DNA of 64,000 bases from Polyangiaceae bacterium UTPRO1 (GTDB taxonomy: Bacteria > Desulfobacterota > Binatia > UTPRO1): assembly GCA_002050235.1 (NCBI GenBank), contig MWST01000017.1, forward strand, positions 1-64,000. Reading direction: 5' to 3'. Below the pieces are notes generated by a model. It saw only the letters and a list, made by a program, of their open reading frames with translations. It was not told where the DNA came from and did not search any database. Position numbers and translations under genes: made by a program. Shown here one piece after another: positions 18,404-28,360 of this stretch. How positions within the stretch are numbered: position 1 is the stretch's first letter; each line of letters opens with the position of its first letter.

Positions 18404-19644
18404 GCCTGCCGTTCGACGAGGATACCGGCGCCGATCTGCGACAGGTACGCGTTCTCGCCGTCGGCGACGGTCAGCGCCGTGGCGTCGCGCAGGAACATCT
18501 CGACCGGGTACTCGCGCGTCAGGCCGTTGCCGCCGTGGAGCTGGACGGCGAGCGTCGCCACCTCGTGCGCCGCCTGGGTGCAGAAGACCTTGGAGGCGAT
18601 CGAGTGCTCGAGGCGCATGCGGCCGCTGGTTTCGAGGAGCGTCAGGTTGGACGTCCAGACGCCGCGTGCGAGCGTGCGGCACGCCTGCACTAGCTGGAAC
18701 ATGCGAAAGAGGCGGGCACGCACCGATTGGTGCTCGGCGATCGGCCGGCCGCCTTGGACGCGCTCGCGCGTGTAGGCGAGCGCGGCGTCGAAGGCCGCGC
18801 GCGCCAATCCCGTCGCGACGACGCCGACGCCGGCGTTGAAGCTCGCGAGATGGTTCTCCATGTATGCCGGATAGGCGTCGGGCTCGACGACCATCGCCCA
18901 GCGCGGCACGTGGACATCGTCGAAGAAGAGCTCGCCCTGGGGCAGGGAGCGCGCCCCGTGCTTCTCGAGCGCCGGGCCGTGCGTCACGCCCGGCAGATCT
19001 AGCGACAGGAGGCACACGCCGCCGCGGTCGAGCCCCGCCGCCGGCTCGAGGTGGACGTTCAGCATCGCGTGCGTCGCGATCGGACCGTTCGACACCCATG
19101 CCGACTTCTGCCCGCGGATCACCCACCCGTCGCCCTCGCGGCGCGCGACCACTTGTCCGGGTGCTTTCACGACCAGCTCCGGGCGCATCACGCCGAGCGT
19201 GTCCGAGCCATGATCGGGCTCGGTGATCGCCCAACAGCCGCGCAGCGACCCGTCGCTCGAGCGGAAGTAGGGTACGGCGATGGCCTCGATCGCCTCGGAG
19301 TTGCCGGAGAGCAGGGCCACCTGCGCCGGTGTGCCGGCGAGGAAGAAGACGGCGGCGAGGCCGAGATTCCCCCATGCCAGCTCTTCCAGGACGAGTGCGG
19401 CCGTCAACGGCGAGAGACCGAGGCCCCCGAGCGCCTCGGGACCGAGGAGGCGCGTGTAGCCGAGCTCCGAGGCCTGGCGCAGCACGTCGAAGAGCGGCGA
19501 CCCCGGGGCCGACACTTCGCGTCCGCTCAGGCGGTCGAGGGCGATGCCGGCGGGGCGCAGCACCTCGGCCGCGAAGGTGCGCGCGGCCTTCTGGATCTCG
19601 CGCTGCTCGTCGCCGAGCGAGAGGTCGTAGTCGAAAAAGTCCAT
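18400..19644 (-). CDS. Acyl-CoA dehydrogenase family protein
   Basis: A 414-residue FAD-dependent dehydrogenase. The N-terminal helical domain begins DFFDYDLSLGDEQREIQKAA, the middle domain carries CWAITEPDHGSDTLG (FAD/substrate loop), and the C-terminal domain has VQLHGGNGLTREYPVEMFLR and ending DATALTVADGENAYL. The substrate cannot be read. It lies 27 nt after a PaaK-type CoA ligase on the same strand, so the pair could activate and then desaturate an organic acid. It overlaps the downstream His-rich gene by 4 nt. Confidence 0.92.
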   Translation of the reverse strand: MDFFDYDLSLGDEQREIQKAARTFAAEVLRPAGIALDRLSGREVSAPGSPLFDVLRQASELGYTRLLGPEALGGLGLSPLTAALVLEELAWGNLGLAAVFFLAGTPAQVALLSGNSEAIEAIAVPYFRSSDGSLRGCWAITEPDHGSDTLGVMRPELVVKAPGQVVARREGDGWVIRGQKSAWVSNGPIATHAMLNVHLEPAAGLDRGGVCLLSLDLPGVTHGPALEKHGARSLPQGELFFDDVHVPRWAMVVEPDAYPAYMENHLASFNAGVGVVATGLARAAFDAALAYTRERVQGGRPIAEHQSVRARLFRMFQLVQACRTLARGVWTSNLTLLETSGRMRLEHSIASKVFCTQAAHEVATLAVQLHGGNGLTREYPVEMFLRDATALTVADGENAYLSQIGAGILVERQA

Positions 19645-19671
19645 GGCTCCTCCGCGCGCCGGGCGCGCTCG

Positions 19672-21027
19672 CTATGACGGCTTCGCCACCTCGATGAAGC
19701 GCGTCTTGTGGGCGCTGCGCTCCAAGGAGAGCGGTGCCAGCCATCGGATCTCGGGGGTGATCTTGAGGCGCTCCTTGAGCGCCGCCCGGACCTCGGCTTC
19801 GAGGGCCGGGAGGGCGCTCTCCGGCACGCCCTCGCCGCGCTCGATGCGCAGCACGAGCGGCGGCACGACGCGCGGCGGCGGCTCGGTGAGCGCGATCCGG
19901 AACTCGCCGGTGAGGCGCGGGATGAAGCTCGCCAGGACGGCGTCGATCGCCGCCGGGTAGACGATCACGCCCTTGACTTTGAGCATGTCGTCGACGCGGC
20001 CGACGATTCGGTAGCGGATGCCGGTGGTGCCGCACGGGCACGGCGAGGTCTCGATGCGGTGGATGTCGCCGAGCGTGATGCGCGTCCAGCCGAACCCGCC
20101 GCCGACGAGCGTCGTGAAGACGGCCTCGCCTTCGGCTCCGTCGCGGAGCTCCACGGGCGCGTGCGTGGTCGGATCGACGAGCTCGTAGAGCGCCAGGTCG
20201 TCGGCCACCCAGTGCATGCCTTGGTATTCCGCGTGGGCGCACGAGACGCCGAAGCCGGCTCCGGCGTCGAAGAGGCGCGCCCCGTAGGCGCCCTCGATCC
20301 GGCGCCTGACCTCGGGAATCCCGGCGCCGGGCTCGCCCCCGCAGAGCAGGATGCGCAGTCCGAGCGACGCGATCGGCGCTCCGAGCACCGCCGGCGCCCG
20401 CTCGATCAGATGCTCGGCGAGCGAGGGCGTACACGAAAGGACGGTGCCGCCGAAGAAGCGTGTGGTGGTGAGGATGCGCGCCGCGCCCGCTTCGGCGCCG
20501 ACGGGGATGCTGAGCGGGTCGCCGTCCTCGATGCTCATCAGCGACGGCACGCCGGCGAGGAACATCGAGAGCGCGAAGGCGTGGACGAGTCGATCGCCCG
20601 GACGCACGCCCGCGCGCCAGCGCGCTCGACGCATGAACTCGCCCCAGAGTCCGTCGATGTCCTCGCGCGTCAGCGGGTAGGGTTGCGGCGCGCCCGTCGT
20701 TCCCGACGTCGCGGCCATGAACACCAGGCGCTCGAGCGGCACCGGGAGGGTCTCGTCGAGGAAGCGGTAGACGTCGCCGCCGCACTCCTCCATGAGCGCG
20801 CGGTAGTCGCTTTTCGTGAACGGCGGCAGCGCCCGCGCCCAGTCGTCGAGGCTCGCGATGTCCTCGGGGGCGCGCACGCCGGAGGCGTGGAGGCGGCGGC
20901 GGAAGTACGGAGCTTCGCGGAGCAGGTCGCGGGCGCGGAGCCGCAGGCGTTCGATCTGGAGGGAGCGCAGCGCTTCGCCGCCGAGCTGCGGCTCGATCTC
21001 CATGTTCCAGTAGAGGCGGTCGGTCAT
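19672..21027 (-). CDS. Phenylacetate-CoA ligase family (PaaK-like) AMP-forming ligase
   Basis: This 451-residue adenylate-forming enzyme makes acyl- or aryl-CoA from acid, ATP and CoA. The P-loop-like ATSGTTGAPQPYPLT is near residue 110, an aromatic-ligase Cys/Gly element is SPCPCGTTGIRYRIVGR, and the hinge/C-terminal motif is RVDDMLKVKGVIVYPAAID, as in PaaK. The N-terminal ERLRLRARDLLREAPYFRRR fits the family. It is the first gene of a probable ligase-dehydrogenase unit. An aromatic acid substrate is the family expectation, not something the sequence shows. Confidence 0.88.
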   Translation of the reverse strand: MTDRLYWNMEIEPQLGGEALRSLQIERLRLRARDLLREAPYFRRRLHASGVRAPEDIASLDDWARALPPFTKSDYRALMEECGGDVYRFLDETLPVPLERLVFMAATSGTTGAPQPYPLTREDIDGLWGEFMRRARWRAGVRPGDRLVHAFALSMFLAGVPSLMSIEDGDPLSIPVGAEAGAARILTTTRFFGGTVLSCTPSLAEHLIERAPAVLGAPIASLGLRILLCGGEPGAGIPEVRRRIEGAYGARLFDAGAGFGVSCAHAEYQGMHWVADDLALYELVDPTTHAPVELRDGAEGEAVFTTLVGGGFGWTRITLGDIHRIETSPCPCGTTGIRYRIVGRVDDMLKVKGVIVYPAAIDAVLASFIPRLTGEFRIALTEPPPRVVPPLVLRIERGEGVPESALPALEAEVRAALKERLKITPEIRWLAPLSLERSAHKTRFIEVAKPS

Positions 21028-21124
21028 ACGGGCTCCCCAGGCGGGTGGCGAGTGCGGCGTGGTCGGTACGGTTCCCGATCAGTACGCGGGTGCGGAGCGC
21101 CGAGTCAACGGCGCCGCTTGCAGG

Positions 21125-21559
21125 TCAGAACGGAACGTCGTCGTCGGCGGGCGGGGCGCCGCCGCCCGTACTCCCCGACGGCTCTTCCGGCCAGCCGGGC
21201 TCGCCGCCGCCGGCTCCCCGCGCGCCGCCGGCGCCGCCGCCGAGGAAGCGGACGTTCTGGGCGACGATCTCGGTGATGTAGCGCTTGTTGCCGTCCTTGT
21301 CGTCGTAGCTCCGGGTGCGGATCTCGCCCTCGACGAAGACCTGGCGTCCCTTGCTCAGGAACTTGCCGCAATTCTCGCCCTGCTTCCCCCAGACGATGAC
21401 GTTGTGCCACTCCGTGCGCTCTTGGCGCGCGCCCTCGGTATCGTTCCAGCTGGTGGTGGTCGCGAGCGGGAACTTGCATACGGCGCGGCCGGTGCCGGTG
21501 AAGCGAACCTCGGGATCCTTGCCGAGATTGCCGATGAGAATGGCTTTGTTGACCGACAT
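21125..21559 (-). CDS. ssb: Single-stranded DNA-binding protein
   Basis: The 144-residue SSB has an N-terminal OB fold ([20 protein letters not shown], then [20 protein letters not shown] and [18 protein letters not shown]). A Gly-rich, Pro-containing linker follows, and the acidic partner-binding tail is DDDVPF. GGGAGG lies upstream of the ATG as ribosome site. It is divergent from rnj. Confidence 0.97.
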   Translation of the reverse strand: MSVNKAILIGNLGKDPEVRFTGTGRAVCKFPLATTTSWNDTEGARQERTEWHNVIVWGKQGENCGKFLSKGRQVFVEGEIRTRSYDDKDGNKRYITEIVAQNVRFLGGGAGGARGAGGGEPGWPEEPSGSTGGGAPPADDDVPF

Positions 21560-21748
21560 GCTGAACCTCCCGGGGGGACGGCTGGCGACGTTGCGCGAGG
21601 CTTAACAGCGGCCTCCACCACCGTCAACGACGCCGAGTAGCTGCTGCGGTTGGCCGAGGGCGATGGCGGATCGCGGCCGCGTCCTGGCGCCGGCGCGTGC
21701 TTTGTGGGAGGCTCGCTCGGTCACGAAAGTGGTGGACGGAAAGCGGCA

Positions 21749-23401
21749 ATGAACGAGGTCCTGCGGATCGTTCCCCTCGGCGGCCTCGGCGAGATCGGCC
21801 TCAACATGATGCTGATCGAGTACGGCGACAGCGCCGTGGCGATCGATTGCGGCGTCATGTTTCCGGAGCCGTCGATGCTCGGCATCGACCTCGTGATCCC
21901 CGATCTCACCTATCTACGCGAGCGGCCCGGCCGCTTGCAGGCGATCGTCTGTACGCACGGGCACGAGGATCACGTCGGTGCGCTGCCCTTCGTAGTGCGG
22001 GAGATGCCGGTGCCGACCTACGCGACGCCGTTCGCGCACGCGCTCGTCGCGCACAAGCTCGAGGAGCACGAGCTGGTGCGGCCGCTCGAGCGCTTCCGCG
22101 CCGGCGACTCCTGGCGCGTCGGCCCTTTCGAGATCGAGGCCATCCACATCACCCACAGCATCGTCGACGCCGTGGGCCTCGCCATCCGGACGCCGCTCGG
22201 CACCATCGTCCACACCGGCGACTTCAAGTTCGACCAGACGCCGCTCGACGGGCTGCCGTCCGACCTCCGGCGCTTCGCGGCGCTCGGCGACGCCGGTGTG
22301 CTGGCCCTGCTCTCGGACTCGACCAACGTCGACCGTCCCGGGGTGACGCCGTCGGAGCGTAGCCTGACGGCGCGCTTCGAGGCGACCTTTCGGCGGGCGC
22401 GCGGACGCGTGTTGGTAGCGACGTTCGCGTCGCATCTGCACCGCATCCAGCAGGTGCTCGACGTGTCGGCGACGACCGGCCGGCGCGTTGCCGTACTCGG
22501 CCGCGGCATGGTGCAGAACGTCGAGATAGGTCGCGATCTGGGCTACCTGCGCGTGCCCCCCGGGCTGATCGTCGACGTCGCCGAGGCGCGCGGCCTGCCG
22601 CCCGAGCGAGTGACGCTGCTCTCGACCGGCAGCCAAGGCGAGCCGCTCTCGGCGCTGGCGCGGATCGCGATGGACGACCACAAACAGGTGCGGGTCGAGC
22701 CGGGCGACACGGTGATCATGTCGTCGCGCATCATCCCGGGGAACGAGAAGTCGATCGGCGACGTCATCAATCATCTCTGCCGTCGCGGCGCCGACGTGCT
22801 GCACGAGCCGTATGCGGGCCTGCACGTCTCGGGGCACGCCAGCCAGTCGGAGCTCCAGCTCATGCTGCAGCTCACGCGCCCGCGCTACTTCGTCCCCGTG
22901 CACGGGGAGTACAGGCACCTGGTTCGCCACTGCGGGCTCGCCGCCGACATGGGCCTGGCGCCTGCGGATTGCTTCCTCCTCGAAGACGGCGACGTGCTCG
23001 AGATCGACGCCGCCGGGGCGCGCCGCGCCGAATCCGTGGCGTCGGGGCGTGTCTTCGTCGACGGCAAGGGCGTCGGCGACGTCGGCGACGTCGTCCTGCG
23101 CGACCGCCGTCATCTCTCGGACGGGGGCCTCGTGCTCGCCATCCTCGCCGTGAACCAGCACACCGGCGAGATCATCTCCGGCCCCGATCTGATCTCGCGC
23201 GGCTTCGTCTTCGAGGACGAGAGCCAGGTCTATTTCGAGCACGCCAAGGAGGCGGTCCTGGAGGCGCTGGCGGCGCTGGCGCCGGAGTCGCGTACGGCGC
23301 CCGCCGAGGTGAAGGAAGAGATGCGCAAGGCGCTGCGCCGCTACTTTCGCAAGACGCTCGAGCGGCGCCCGGTCATCCTTCCCGTGGTGATGGAGCTGTA
23401 G
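21749..23401 (+). CDS. rnj: Ribonuclease J
   Basis: A metallo-beta-lactamase/beta-CASP ribonuclease with 5'-3' exo- and endonuclease activity in RNA decay and maturation. The ATG at 21749 gives 550 residues starting MNEVLRIVPLGGLGEIGLNM, the family N-terminus; the 33 open codons before it are non-homologous. Zinc motif HGHEDH is at 70-75, HTGDFKFDQTPLDG is the next metal motif, and the beta-CASP region contains SSRIIPGNEKSIGDVI, then LHVSGHASQSEL and VPVHGEYRHL. It is followed by ftsK after 99 nt. Confidence 0.95.
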   Translation: MNEVLRIVPLGGLGEIGLNMMLIEYGDSAVAIDCGVMFPEPSMLGIDLVIPDLTYLRERPGRLQAIVCTHGHEDHVGALPFVVREMPVPTYATPFAHALVAHKLEEHELVRPLERFRAGDSWRVGPFEIEAIHITHSIVDAVGLAIRTPLGTIVHTGDFKFDQTPLDGLPSDLRRFAALGDAGVLALLSDSTNVDRPGVTPSERSLTARFEATFRRARGRVLVATFASHLHRIQQVLDVSATTGRRVAVLGRGMVQNVEIGRDLGYLRVPPGLIVDVAEARGLPPERVTLLSTGSQGEPLSALARIAMDDHKQVRVEPGDTVIMSSRIIPGNEKSIGDVINHLCRRGADVLHEPYAGLHVSGHASQSELQLMLQLTRPRYFVPVHGEYRHLVRHCGLAADMGLAPADCFLLEDGDVLEIDAAGARRAESVASGRVFVDGKGVGDVGDVVLRDRRHLSDGGLVLAILAVNQHTGEIISGPDLISRGFVFEDESQVYFEHAKEAVLEALAALAPESRTAPAEVKEEMRKALRRYFRKTLERRPVILPVVMEL

Positions 23402-23500
23402 CGCCAGCGCCTCGCGGCGGCGGACGAAGCGGCCGCGGCCGCCGGGGCTTGCGCCTGCCGGGCCGTCCGTGACAAGTCTTGAGCCGTCGGCGCGTCGGGG

Positions 23501-25843
23501 GTGGTGGTGGCTGGAAAAGCGGCACGTGTAGCCAAGGGCGGGGTGCGGGAGAAAGTGGAGCAGGCGGCGGGCACGCTGCGGCGCGAGATCGAGGCGCTCT
23601 TCGCGATCGCCGGCGCCTGCTATCTCGGCCTCAGTTTCCTCAGCTACACGCCCGGTCGGTCGGCAGGGAACGTCGGCGGCCCCGTCGGGCACTTGGTGTC
23701 CGACCTCTTCGTGCAGGCGTTCGGCCTCGCCGCGTTCGTGATCCCGATCGGCATCGTCGTCGTTGCCGTCGTGGTGCTGCGCGGCGGCTCGCTGGCGCTC
23801 TCGCTTCTGCGCGGCGCCGTACTCACGGCCGAGCTGCTCCTGGTGGCGACGGCTCTCGCCCTGGTGCGCGGTCCCGGGCGCGAGGCCGCGGCCGGCGGCT
23901 GGATCGGCGGCTTCCTGGCGACGGTGCTCGCCGGGCTCTTCGATGCGCTCGGCGCGTTCCTGATCGTCGCCACCGGCCTCGTCCTCACGACCATGGTCGT
24001 CACCGGCGGCTCGCTGGTCGGCGGCATGACCGCAGCGGCGCGCCGCGCCACGGCCACCCGCGCCGCGTTCGCGGGCGCCTTCCGGCGCTGGCGCGAACGG
24101 CATCGTCCCGCCGACGACGAGGGGGTGATCGAGTTGCCGCTGCCGCGCCAGCGCCGCGACCGGGAGGCCAAGCCCGAGCGCGGCAAGCGGTCGGCGCTGC
24201 CGCCGCCCGAGCCGGCGCCGCCGATCGTGGTCAACGAGTCCGAGCCGCGTCCGGCCAAGGCGGGGAAGGGCAAGACCGCGAAGACCTGCAAGCAGGAGGA
24301 GTTCCATTTCTCGTCGGGGACACAGTACGAGCTGCCGCCGCTCGCGTTCCTCGACGCCCCCGTCGACTCGGGCGTGCAGATCGACGAGGACTCGCTGATC
24401 GCGAGCTCGCGCATCCTGCAGTCGAAGCTCGCCGACTTCGGCGTCGACGGCAAGGTGGTCGCGGTCCGACCGGGACCCGTGATCACCACTTTCGAGTTCG
24501 AGCCCGCGGCCGGCGTCAAGGTGAACCGGGTCGTGACCCTCGCCGACGACCTGTCGATGGCGCTGCGCGCCCACAGCGTCCGCATCCTGGCGCCGATCCC
24601 CGGGAAGCCGGTCGTCGGCATCGAGGTTTCGAATCCGCGCCGCGAGAAGGTCTGGTTCCGCGACATCATCGCCAGCGACCAGTTCCAGCGCTCGGAGTCG
24701 AAGCTCTCGCTGGCGCTCGGCAAGGACACGACCGGCAACACCTATGTCGCCGATCTCGGCAAGATGCCGCACCTCCTCATGGCCGGCGCCACCGGCACCG
24801 GCAAGTCGGTGTCTTTGAACGCGATGATCATGAGCATTCTCTACGAAGCGTCGCCGCACGACGTGCGCTTCATCATGATCGACCCGAAGATGCTCGAGCT
24901 CTCGGTGTACGACAACATTCCGCACCTGCTCGTGCCGGTAGTGACCGATCCGAAGAAGTCGGCCTGCGCGCTCGCCAACGTCATCCAGGAGATGGATCGC
25001 CGCTACCGGCTGCTGCGGGACAAGGGCGTCCGGAACCTCGACGGCTACAACAAGCAGATCGCGGCCGAACAGGCGGAGAAGGGCGCCGGCGTCATCGAGC
25101 TCACCGAGCCGGAGGACGAGGAGGAGGCTGCAAGCCCGTTCGTCCCCGGGCAGCCGCTCGGCGACCAGCCTCTCGTACACGAGCACTTGCCCCGCATCGT
25201 CATCATCGTCGACGAGCTCGCCGACTTGATGATGACGGTCGGCCGCGACATCGAGGAGTCGATCACGCGCCTGGCGCAGAAGGCGCGCGCCGCCGGCATC
25301 CACCTGATCCTCGCCACGCAGCGGCCGTCGGTGGACGTCATCACCGGGCTCATCAAGGCCAACTTTCCGGCCCGCATCTCGTTCCAGGTGACGTCGCGCA
25401 TCGATTCGCGCACGATCCTCGATGCGCAGGGCGCCGAGCGCCTTCTCGGCTCCGGCGACTGCTTGTTCCTGCCGCCGGGCACGGCGCGCCTGACGCGCAT
25501 CCACGGCGCCTTCGTCTCCGACGAGGAGGTGCAGAAGGTCGTCGAGTTCTGGCGCCGACAAGGAGCGCCCAAGTACCGGATGGAGCTCCTCGAGGGCGGC
25601 GAGGACGAGGAGGGGGCCGAGGACGAGGCAGACGACCTCCACGACGAGATGTACGACATGGCGGTACGGGTGGTCACCGAGAGCCGTCAGGCGTCGATCT
25701 CGTGGCTGCAGCGCAAGCTGCGCGTCGGCTACAACCGCGCCGCGCGCATGATCGAGCGTATGGAGCGCGAGGGCGTGGTGTCGCGCGCCGAGGGCGCCCG
25801 GCCGCGCGAAGTACTGGCGCGCAACATCGACGCCGACGACTGA
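23501..25843 (+). CDS. ftsK: DNA translocase FtsK
   Basis: FtsK pumps DNA at the division septum and aids dimer resolution. The 780-residue protein has four N-terminal transmembrane segments (about 30-150), a charged linker, and an alpha/beta motor with Walker A GATGTGKS (K435) and Walker B VIIVDELADLMM. The C-terminal gamma winged-helix domain contains ASISWLQRKLRVGYNRAARM, which reads KOPS-like DNA sites. The GTG at 23501 is the most upstream of three consecutive GTG codons. SpoIIIE-like paralogues differ little in sequence, so the symbol is by function class. Confidence 0.95.
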   Translation: MVVAGKAARVAKGGVREKVEQAAGTLRREIEALFAIAGACYLGLSFLSYTPGRSAGNVGGPVGHLVSDLFVQAFGLAAFVIPIGIVVVAVVVLRGGSLALSLLRGAVLTAELLLVATALALVRGPGREAAAGGWIGGFLATVLAGLFDALGAFLIVATGLVLTTMVVTGGSLVGGMTAAARRATATRAAFAGAFRRWRERHRPADDEGVIELPLPRQRRDREAKPERGKRSALPPPEPAPPIVVNESEPRPAKAGKGKTAKTCKQEEFHFSSGTQYELPPLAFLDAPVDSGVQIDEDSLIASSRILQSKLADFGVDGKVVAVRPGPVITTFEFEPAAGVKVNRVVTLADDLSMALRAHSVRILAPIPGKPVVGIEVSNPRREKVWFRDIIASDQFQRSESKLSLALGKDTTGNTYVADLGKMPHLLMAGATGTGKSVSLNAMIMSILYEASPHDVRFIMIDPKMLELSVYDNIPHLLVPVVTDPKKSACALANVIQEMDRRYRLLRDKGVRNLDGYNKQIAAEQAEKGAGVIELTEPEDEEEAASPFVPGQPLGDQPLVHEHLPRIVIIVDELADLMMTVGRDIEESITRLAQKARAAGIHLILATQRPSVDVITGLIKANFPARISFQVTSRIDSRTILDAQGAERLLGSGDCLFLPPGTARLTRIHGAFVSDEEVQKVVEFWRRQGAPKYRMELLEGGEDEEGAEDEADDLHDEMYDMAVRVVTESRQASISWLQRKLRVGYNRAARMIERMEREGVVSRAEGARPREVLARNIDADD

Positions 25844-25970
25844 GCGTGCGGGCGCGGCGCGCGCGCGCAGTCGTCGGCGGGCACAGCGCCGGCTCGTGAC
25901 GAGCGCTCGGGGAGCGATCGCGGCGCCGGCTCCCTGGCGGCGTCCGAACCACGCTGGTAGAGAGCGGCGC

Positions 25971-26687
25971 ATGCTGCGTACCACCGCCGCACTGGCAGTT
26001 CTCTTCGCCGCCGTCCTGGGGGCGGGCCGTGATGTACCCGCCGCCGCCGCGGCCAAGCCAGCCGGGGGCGCGGCGGCGTGTCCCGATCCGGCGACGATCG
26101 TGCGCAAGCTCCAGGAGCGCTACGATCAGACGCGTACGTTCAGCGCCAGCGTGCGGCAAGAGATGACGGTCAAGTCGCTCGGCGTCAGCGACGTCTCCGA
26201 GGGGACGGTGGTCTTCAAGAAGCCCGGGAAGATGCGCTGGGATTTCCAGCCGCCGCGTCCGCAGCAGATCATTGCCGACGGCAACACCCTCTGGATCTAT
26301 CAGCCGGACGATCGCCAGGTGCTGAAGGCGCCGTTCCGCGCCGCCTTCGTCTCGACGACGCCGGTCTCCTTCCTCCTCGGGGTCGGGCGGATCACGGACG
26401 ACTTCGAGCCGCGCGCCGATGCGCGCGGCTGCACCGCGGATCGCTTGTACGTGGCCCTGGCGTCGAAGCGGGGCGAGGACGTCGGCGCGCTCGCGCTCGG
26501 GGTCGACCGCGCTACCTACGACATCGTCGAAGCGGCCGTGACCGATCCGCTCGGCAACGTGACCACTCTCGGGTTCAACGACATCGTTCGCAACGTCGAG
26601 GTCCCCGACTCCACCTTCGAGCTCGCGGTGCCCCCCGGCGTCGACGTGATCACGCCGCCCGGCGCCGCCGCACCGCCGCCGTCGTAG
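25971..26687 (+). CDS. lolA: Outer-membrane lipoprotein carrier protein LolA
   Basis: LolA is the periplasmic chaperone that ferries lipoproteins from LolCDE to the outer membrane. The ATG at 25971 gives 238 residues starting with a clear signal peptide ([19 protein letters not shown]). Family features are [54 protein letters not shown] and a C-terminal [17 protein letters not shown]. Linkage ftsK-lolA is common in Gram-negative bacteria. An upstream in-frame ATG would add 25 residues before the signal peptide. Confidence 0.94.
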   Translation: MLRTTAALAVLFAAVLGAGRDVPAAAAAKPAGGAAACPDPATIVRKLQERYDQTRTFSASVRQEMTVKSLGVSDVSEGTVVFKKPGKMRWDFQPPRPQQIIADGNTLWIYQPDDRQVLKAPFRAAFVSTTPVSFLLGVGRITDDFEPRADARGCTADRLYVALASKRGEDVGALALGVDRATYDIVEAAVTDPLGNVTTLGFNDIVRNVEVPDSTFELAVPPGVDVITPPGAAAPPPS

Positions 26688-26693
26688 GCCGGC

Positions 26694-26722
26694 GCCCGGC
26701 GCGTGCTGGCACGCGGCCGGGC
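26694..26722 (+). terminator. Hairpin between lolA and yajQ
   Basis: GCCCGG (26694-26699) pairs with CCGGGC (26717-26722) and GCGTGC (26701-26706) with GCACGC (26709-26714), making a near-continuous stem with a small internal bulge and a very tight loop. No T-run follows, so the terminator call is tentative. Confidence 0.4.
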
Positions 26723-26742
26723 ATCTTGCTACGAAATGTCCC

Positions 26743-27228
26743 ATGCCTTCGTTCGATGTCGTCTCCCGGATCGACCTGCAGGAGGTCGACAACGCGCTCA
26801 ATCAAGCGCGCAAGGAGGTCGCGCAGCGCTACGACCTCAAGGACAGCAAGACCGAGATCGCCTGGGATCAGAAAGAGATCGTCGTCACCTCGGCCGACGA
26901 CTTCAAGGTGAAGGCCGTCGTCGACGTGCTGCAGTCGAAGCTGGTGAAGCGGAACGTGCCGATCAAGAACCTCGTGTACGGCGCGATGGAGCCGGCGCAG
27001 GGCGGGCGGTCGCGCCAGAAGATAACGGTGCAGCAGGGGATCGAGACGGAGAAGGCACGCGAGATCGTCAAGTTCATCAAAGGCGCCGGCGTCAAGGCCC
27101 AGGCGCAGATCATGGACGACGAGGTGCGCGTGTCGGGGAAGAAGCGCGACGATCTGCAGGAGGTGATCGCCAAGCTCCGCGGCGCCGACCTCGGACTGGC
27201 GCTCCAGTTCGTCAATTTTCGCGAGTAG
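26743..27228 (+). CDS. yajQ: YajQ family nucleotide-binding protein
   Basis: This 161-residue protein has the conserved start [20 protein letters not shown], the sequence [11 protein letters not shown] and a C-terminal [15 protein letters not shown], all typical of YajQ. The family has two ferredoxin-like folds. Members bind cyclic di-GMP in some species and nucleic acids or phage factors in others, so the role here is open. Its TAG stop shares a base with a GTG that may start the deaminase gene. Confidence 0.95.
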   Translation: MPSFDVVSRIDLQEVDNALNQARKEVAQRYDLKDSKTEIAWDQKEIVVTSADDFKVKAVVDVLQSKLVKRNVPIKNLVYGAMEPAQGGRSRQKITVQQGIETEKAREIVKFIKGAGVKAQAQIMDDEVRVSGKKRDDLQEVIAKLRGADLGLALQFVNFRE

Positions 27229-28235
27229 TGGCGCGCGCCAGAGCGCAGGCTGCCGCCGGCCAGGCCGGCTCCGCGCTGCGGCCGCGGCGGCGCTCGGCGG
27301 TGAAGGACGGCCGTCCCGAGAACACCCATCCGCTGAATCGCGGCCCCGGCCAGGATCGCATCCCGCTCTACGAGTCGTTCCTGCGCTTCGCCGAGGCCCT
27401 GGCGCGGTGTTCGCCCGCGGCGGCGCACCGCACGGGATGCGTGCTCGTGAGCTTCAATCTCGAGCGCGTGCTCGGTGCCGGCTTCTCCGGCGGCGCCGCG
27501 AGCGCCCGCGGTCGACTCGGCGGCGCGCGCCGGCGCGACAGCCACCTCCACGCCGAGGAGCACGCGCTCCTGATCGCGGGCGCGGTCGAGAAGGACAAGC
27601 TCATGTTCGTGACCGAAGCGCCGTGCCTGCTCTGCGCGGCGCGCGCGATCAACAGCGGCGTGAGCCACGTCTATTACCGAACCGCGACCGCGCGCGGGTG
27701 CAAGGGCCTCGAGCTGTTGCGGCGAGCCGGAAAGGCGGTGATCCACTATCCGCGCTGGCGGCCGCGCAGCGCCGGTCCGCACCCGATCGGGCTCGTCGGC
27801 GGGCGCCTGCCGCCCCGGATGACGCTCCCCGAGGCGTACCAGCACTTCGCCGAGGCGCTGGCGCTACGCTCGACGGACGGGTCGCAGAAGGTCGGGTGCG
27901 TCGTCGTCTCGGGCGATCTCGAGCGCGTGCTCGGCATCGGCTACAACGGCGGCGCTGCCGGCATCGACGACCGTGACTTCATCCCCGCCGATCGCAGCGG
28001 CTACGTGCACGCGGAGGAGAACGCTCTCCTCAAGGCGGGCGCGATCGAGAAGGACAAGGTGATGTTCCTCACCCACACCCCGTGCGTGATGTGCGCGAAG
28101 CGGGCGATCAACAGCGGGGTAGCGCGGATTCATTGCCGGCAGCCGAATCAGCGCGGCGACGCCATGGGGCTGGCGCTGCTGCAGCAGGCGGGAAAGCAGG
28201 TCGTGTGGTGGAAGGGCGAAGCGCGGCGGCGGTGA
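27228..28235 (+). CDS. Tandem two-domain dCMP/cytidine deaminase-like protein
   Basis: Two complete zinc deaminase domains lie in one 335-residue chain. Domain 1 (about 45-175) has HAE at 108-110 and PCLLC with C133 and C136. Domain 2 (about 198-330) has HAE at 261-263 and PCVMC with C286 and C289. Flanks are near-identical in pattern (VEKDKLMFVT... and IEKDKVMFLT..., AINSG twice), indicating internal duplication. Gene context (dut, thyA, folA, tmk) points to dCMP to dUMP conversion for dTMP supply. GTG 27228 overlaps the yajQ stop; GTG 27300 is an alternative that removes 24 Arg/Ala-rich residues. Which domain is catalytic cannot be told, as both keep the zinc set. Confidence 0.85.
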   Translation: MARARAQAAAGQAGSALRPRRRSAVKDGRPENTHPLNRGPGQDRIPLYESFLRFAEALARCSPAAAHRTGCVLVSFNLERVLGAGFSGGAASARGRLGGARRRDSHLHAEEHALLIAGAVEKDKLMFVTEAPCLLCAARAINSGVSHVYYRTATARGCKGLELLRRAGKAVIHYPRWRPRSAGPHPIGLVGGRLPPRMTLPEAYQHFAEALALRSTDGSQKVGCVVVSGDLERVLGIGYNGGAAGIDDRDFIPADRSGYVHAEENALLKAGAIEKDKVMFLTHTPCVMCAKRAINSGVARIHCRQPNQRGDAMGLALLQQAGKQVVWWKGEARRR

Positions 28236-28284
28236 GCCCGCGGCGGCAGCCGGCGCCGGCTGCCGCGGCGGCCGACAAGCCGGC

Positions 28285-28320
28285 ACGGCACGACGGTCGC
28301 CGACGGCACGACGGTCGCCG
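28285..28320. repeat. Two perfect tandem copies of an 18-nt unit
   Basis: The unit ACGGCACGACGGTCGCCG occurs at 28285-28302 and again at 28303-28320 with no mismatch, in the spacer between the deaminase gene and dut. It is a minor repeat, probably slippage. Confidence 0.8.
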
Positions 28321-28360
28321 CGGCTTGACCGGCGCCGGCCGGCTCTGAAAGATCGCGGCG

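Noticed and set aside
17546-20785. Long minus-strand frame covering the His-rich protein, the dehydrogenase and part of the ligase as one protein
   Set aside because: Only the last 285 codons (from ATG 18403) look like a real protein. The rest is out of frame with the clear dehydrogenase and ligase genes.
21914-26107. Very long open frame on the minus strand (about 1,400 codons)
   Set aside because: It lies opposite rnj, ftsK and the start of lolA, has low-complexity Arg/Ala/Asp composition and no motifs. It is an artefact of high GC at third codon positions.
28285-28320. Tandem 18-nt repeat as a CRISPR-like or regulatory array
   Set aside because: Only two adjacent copies without spacers. 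Slippage is enough.
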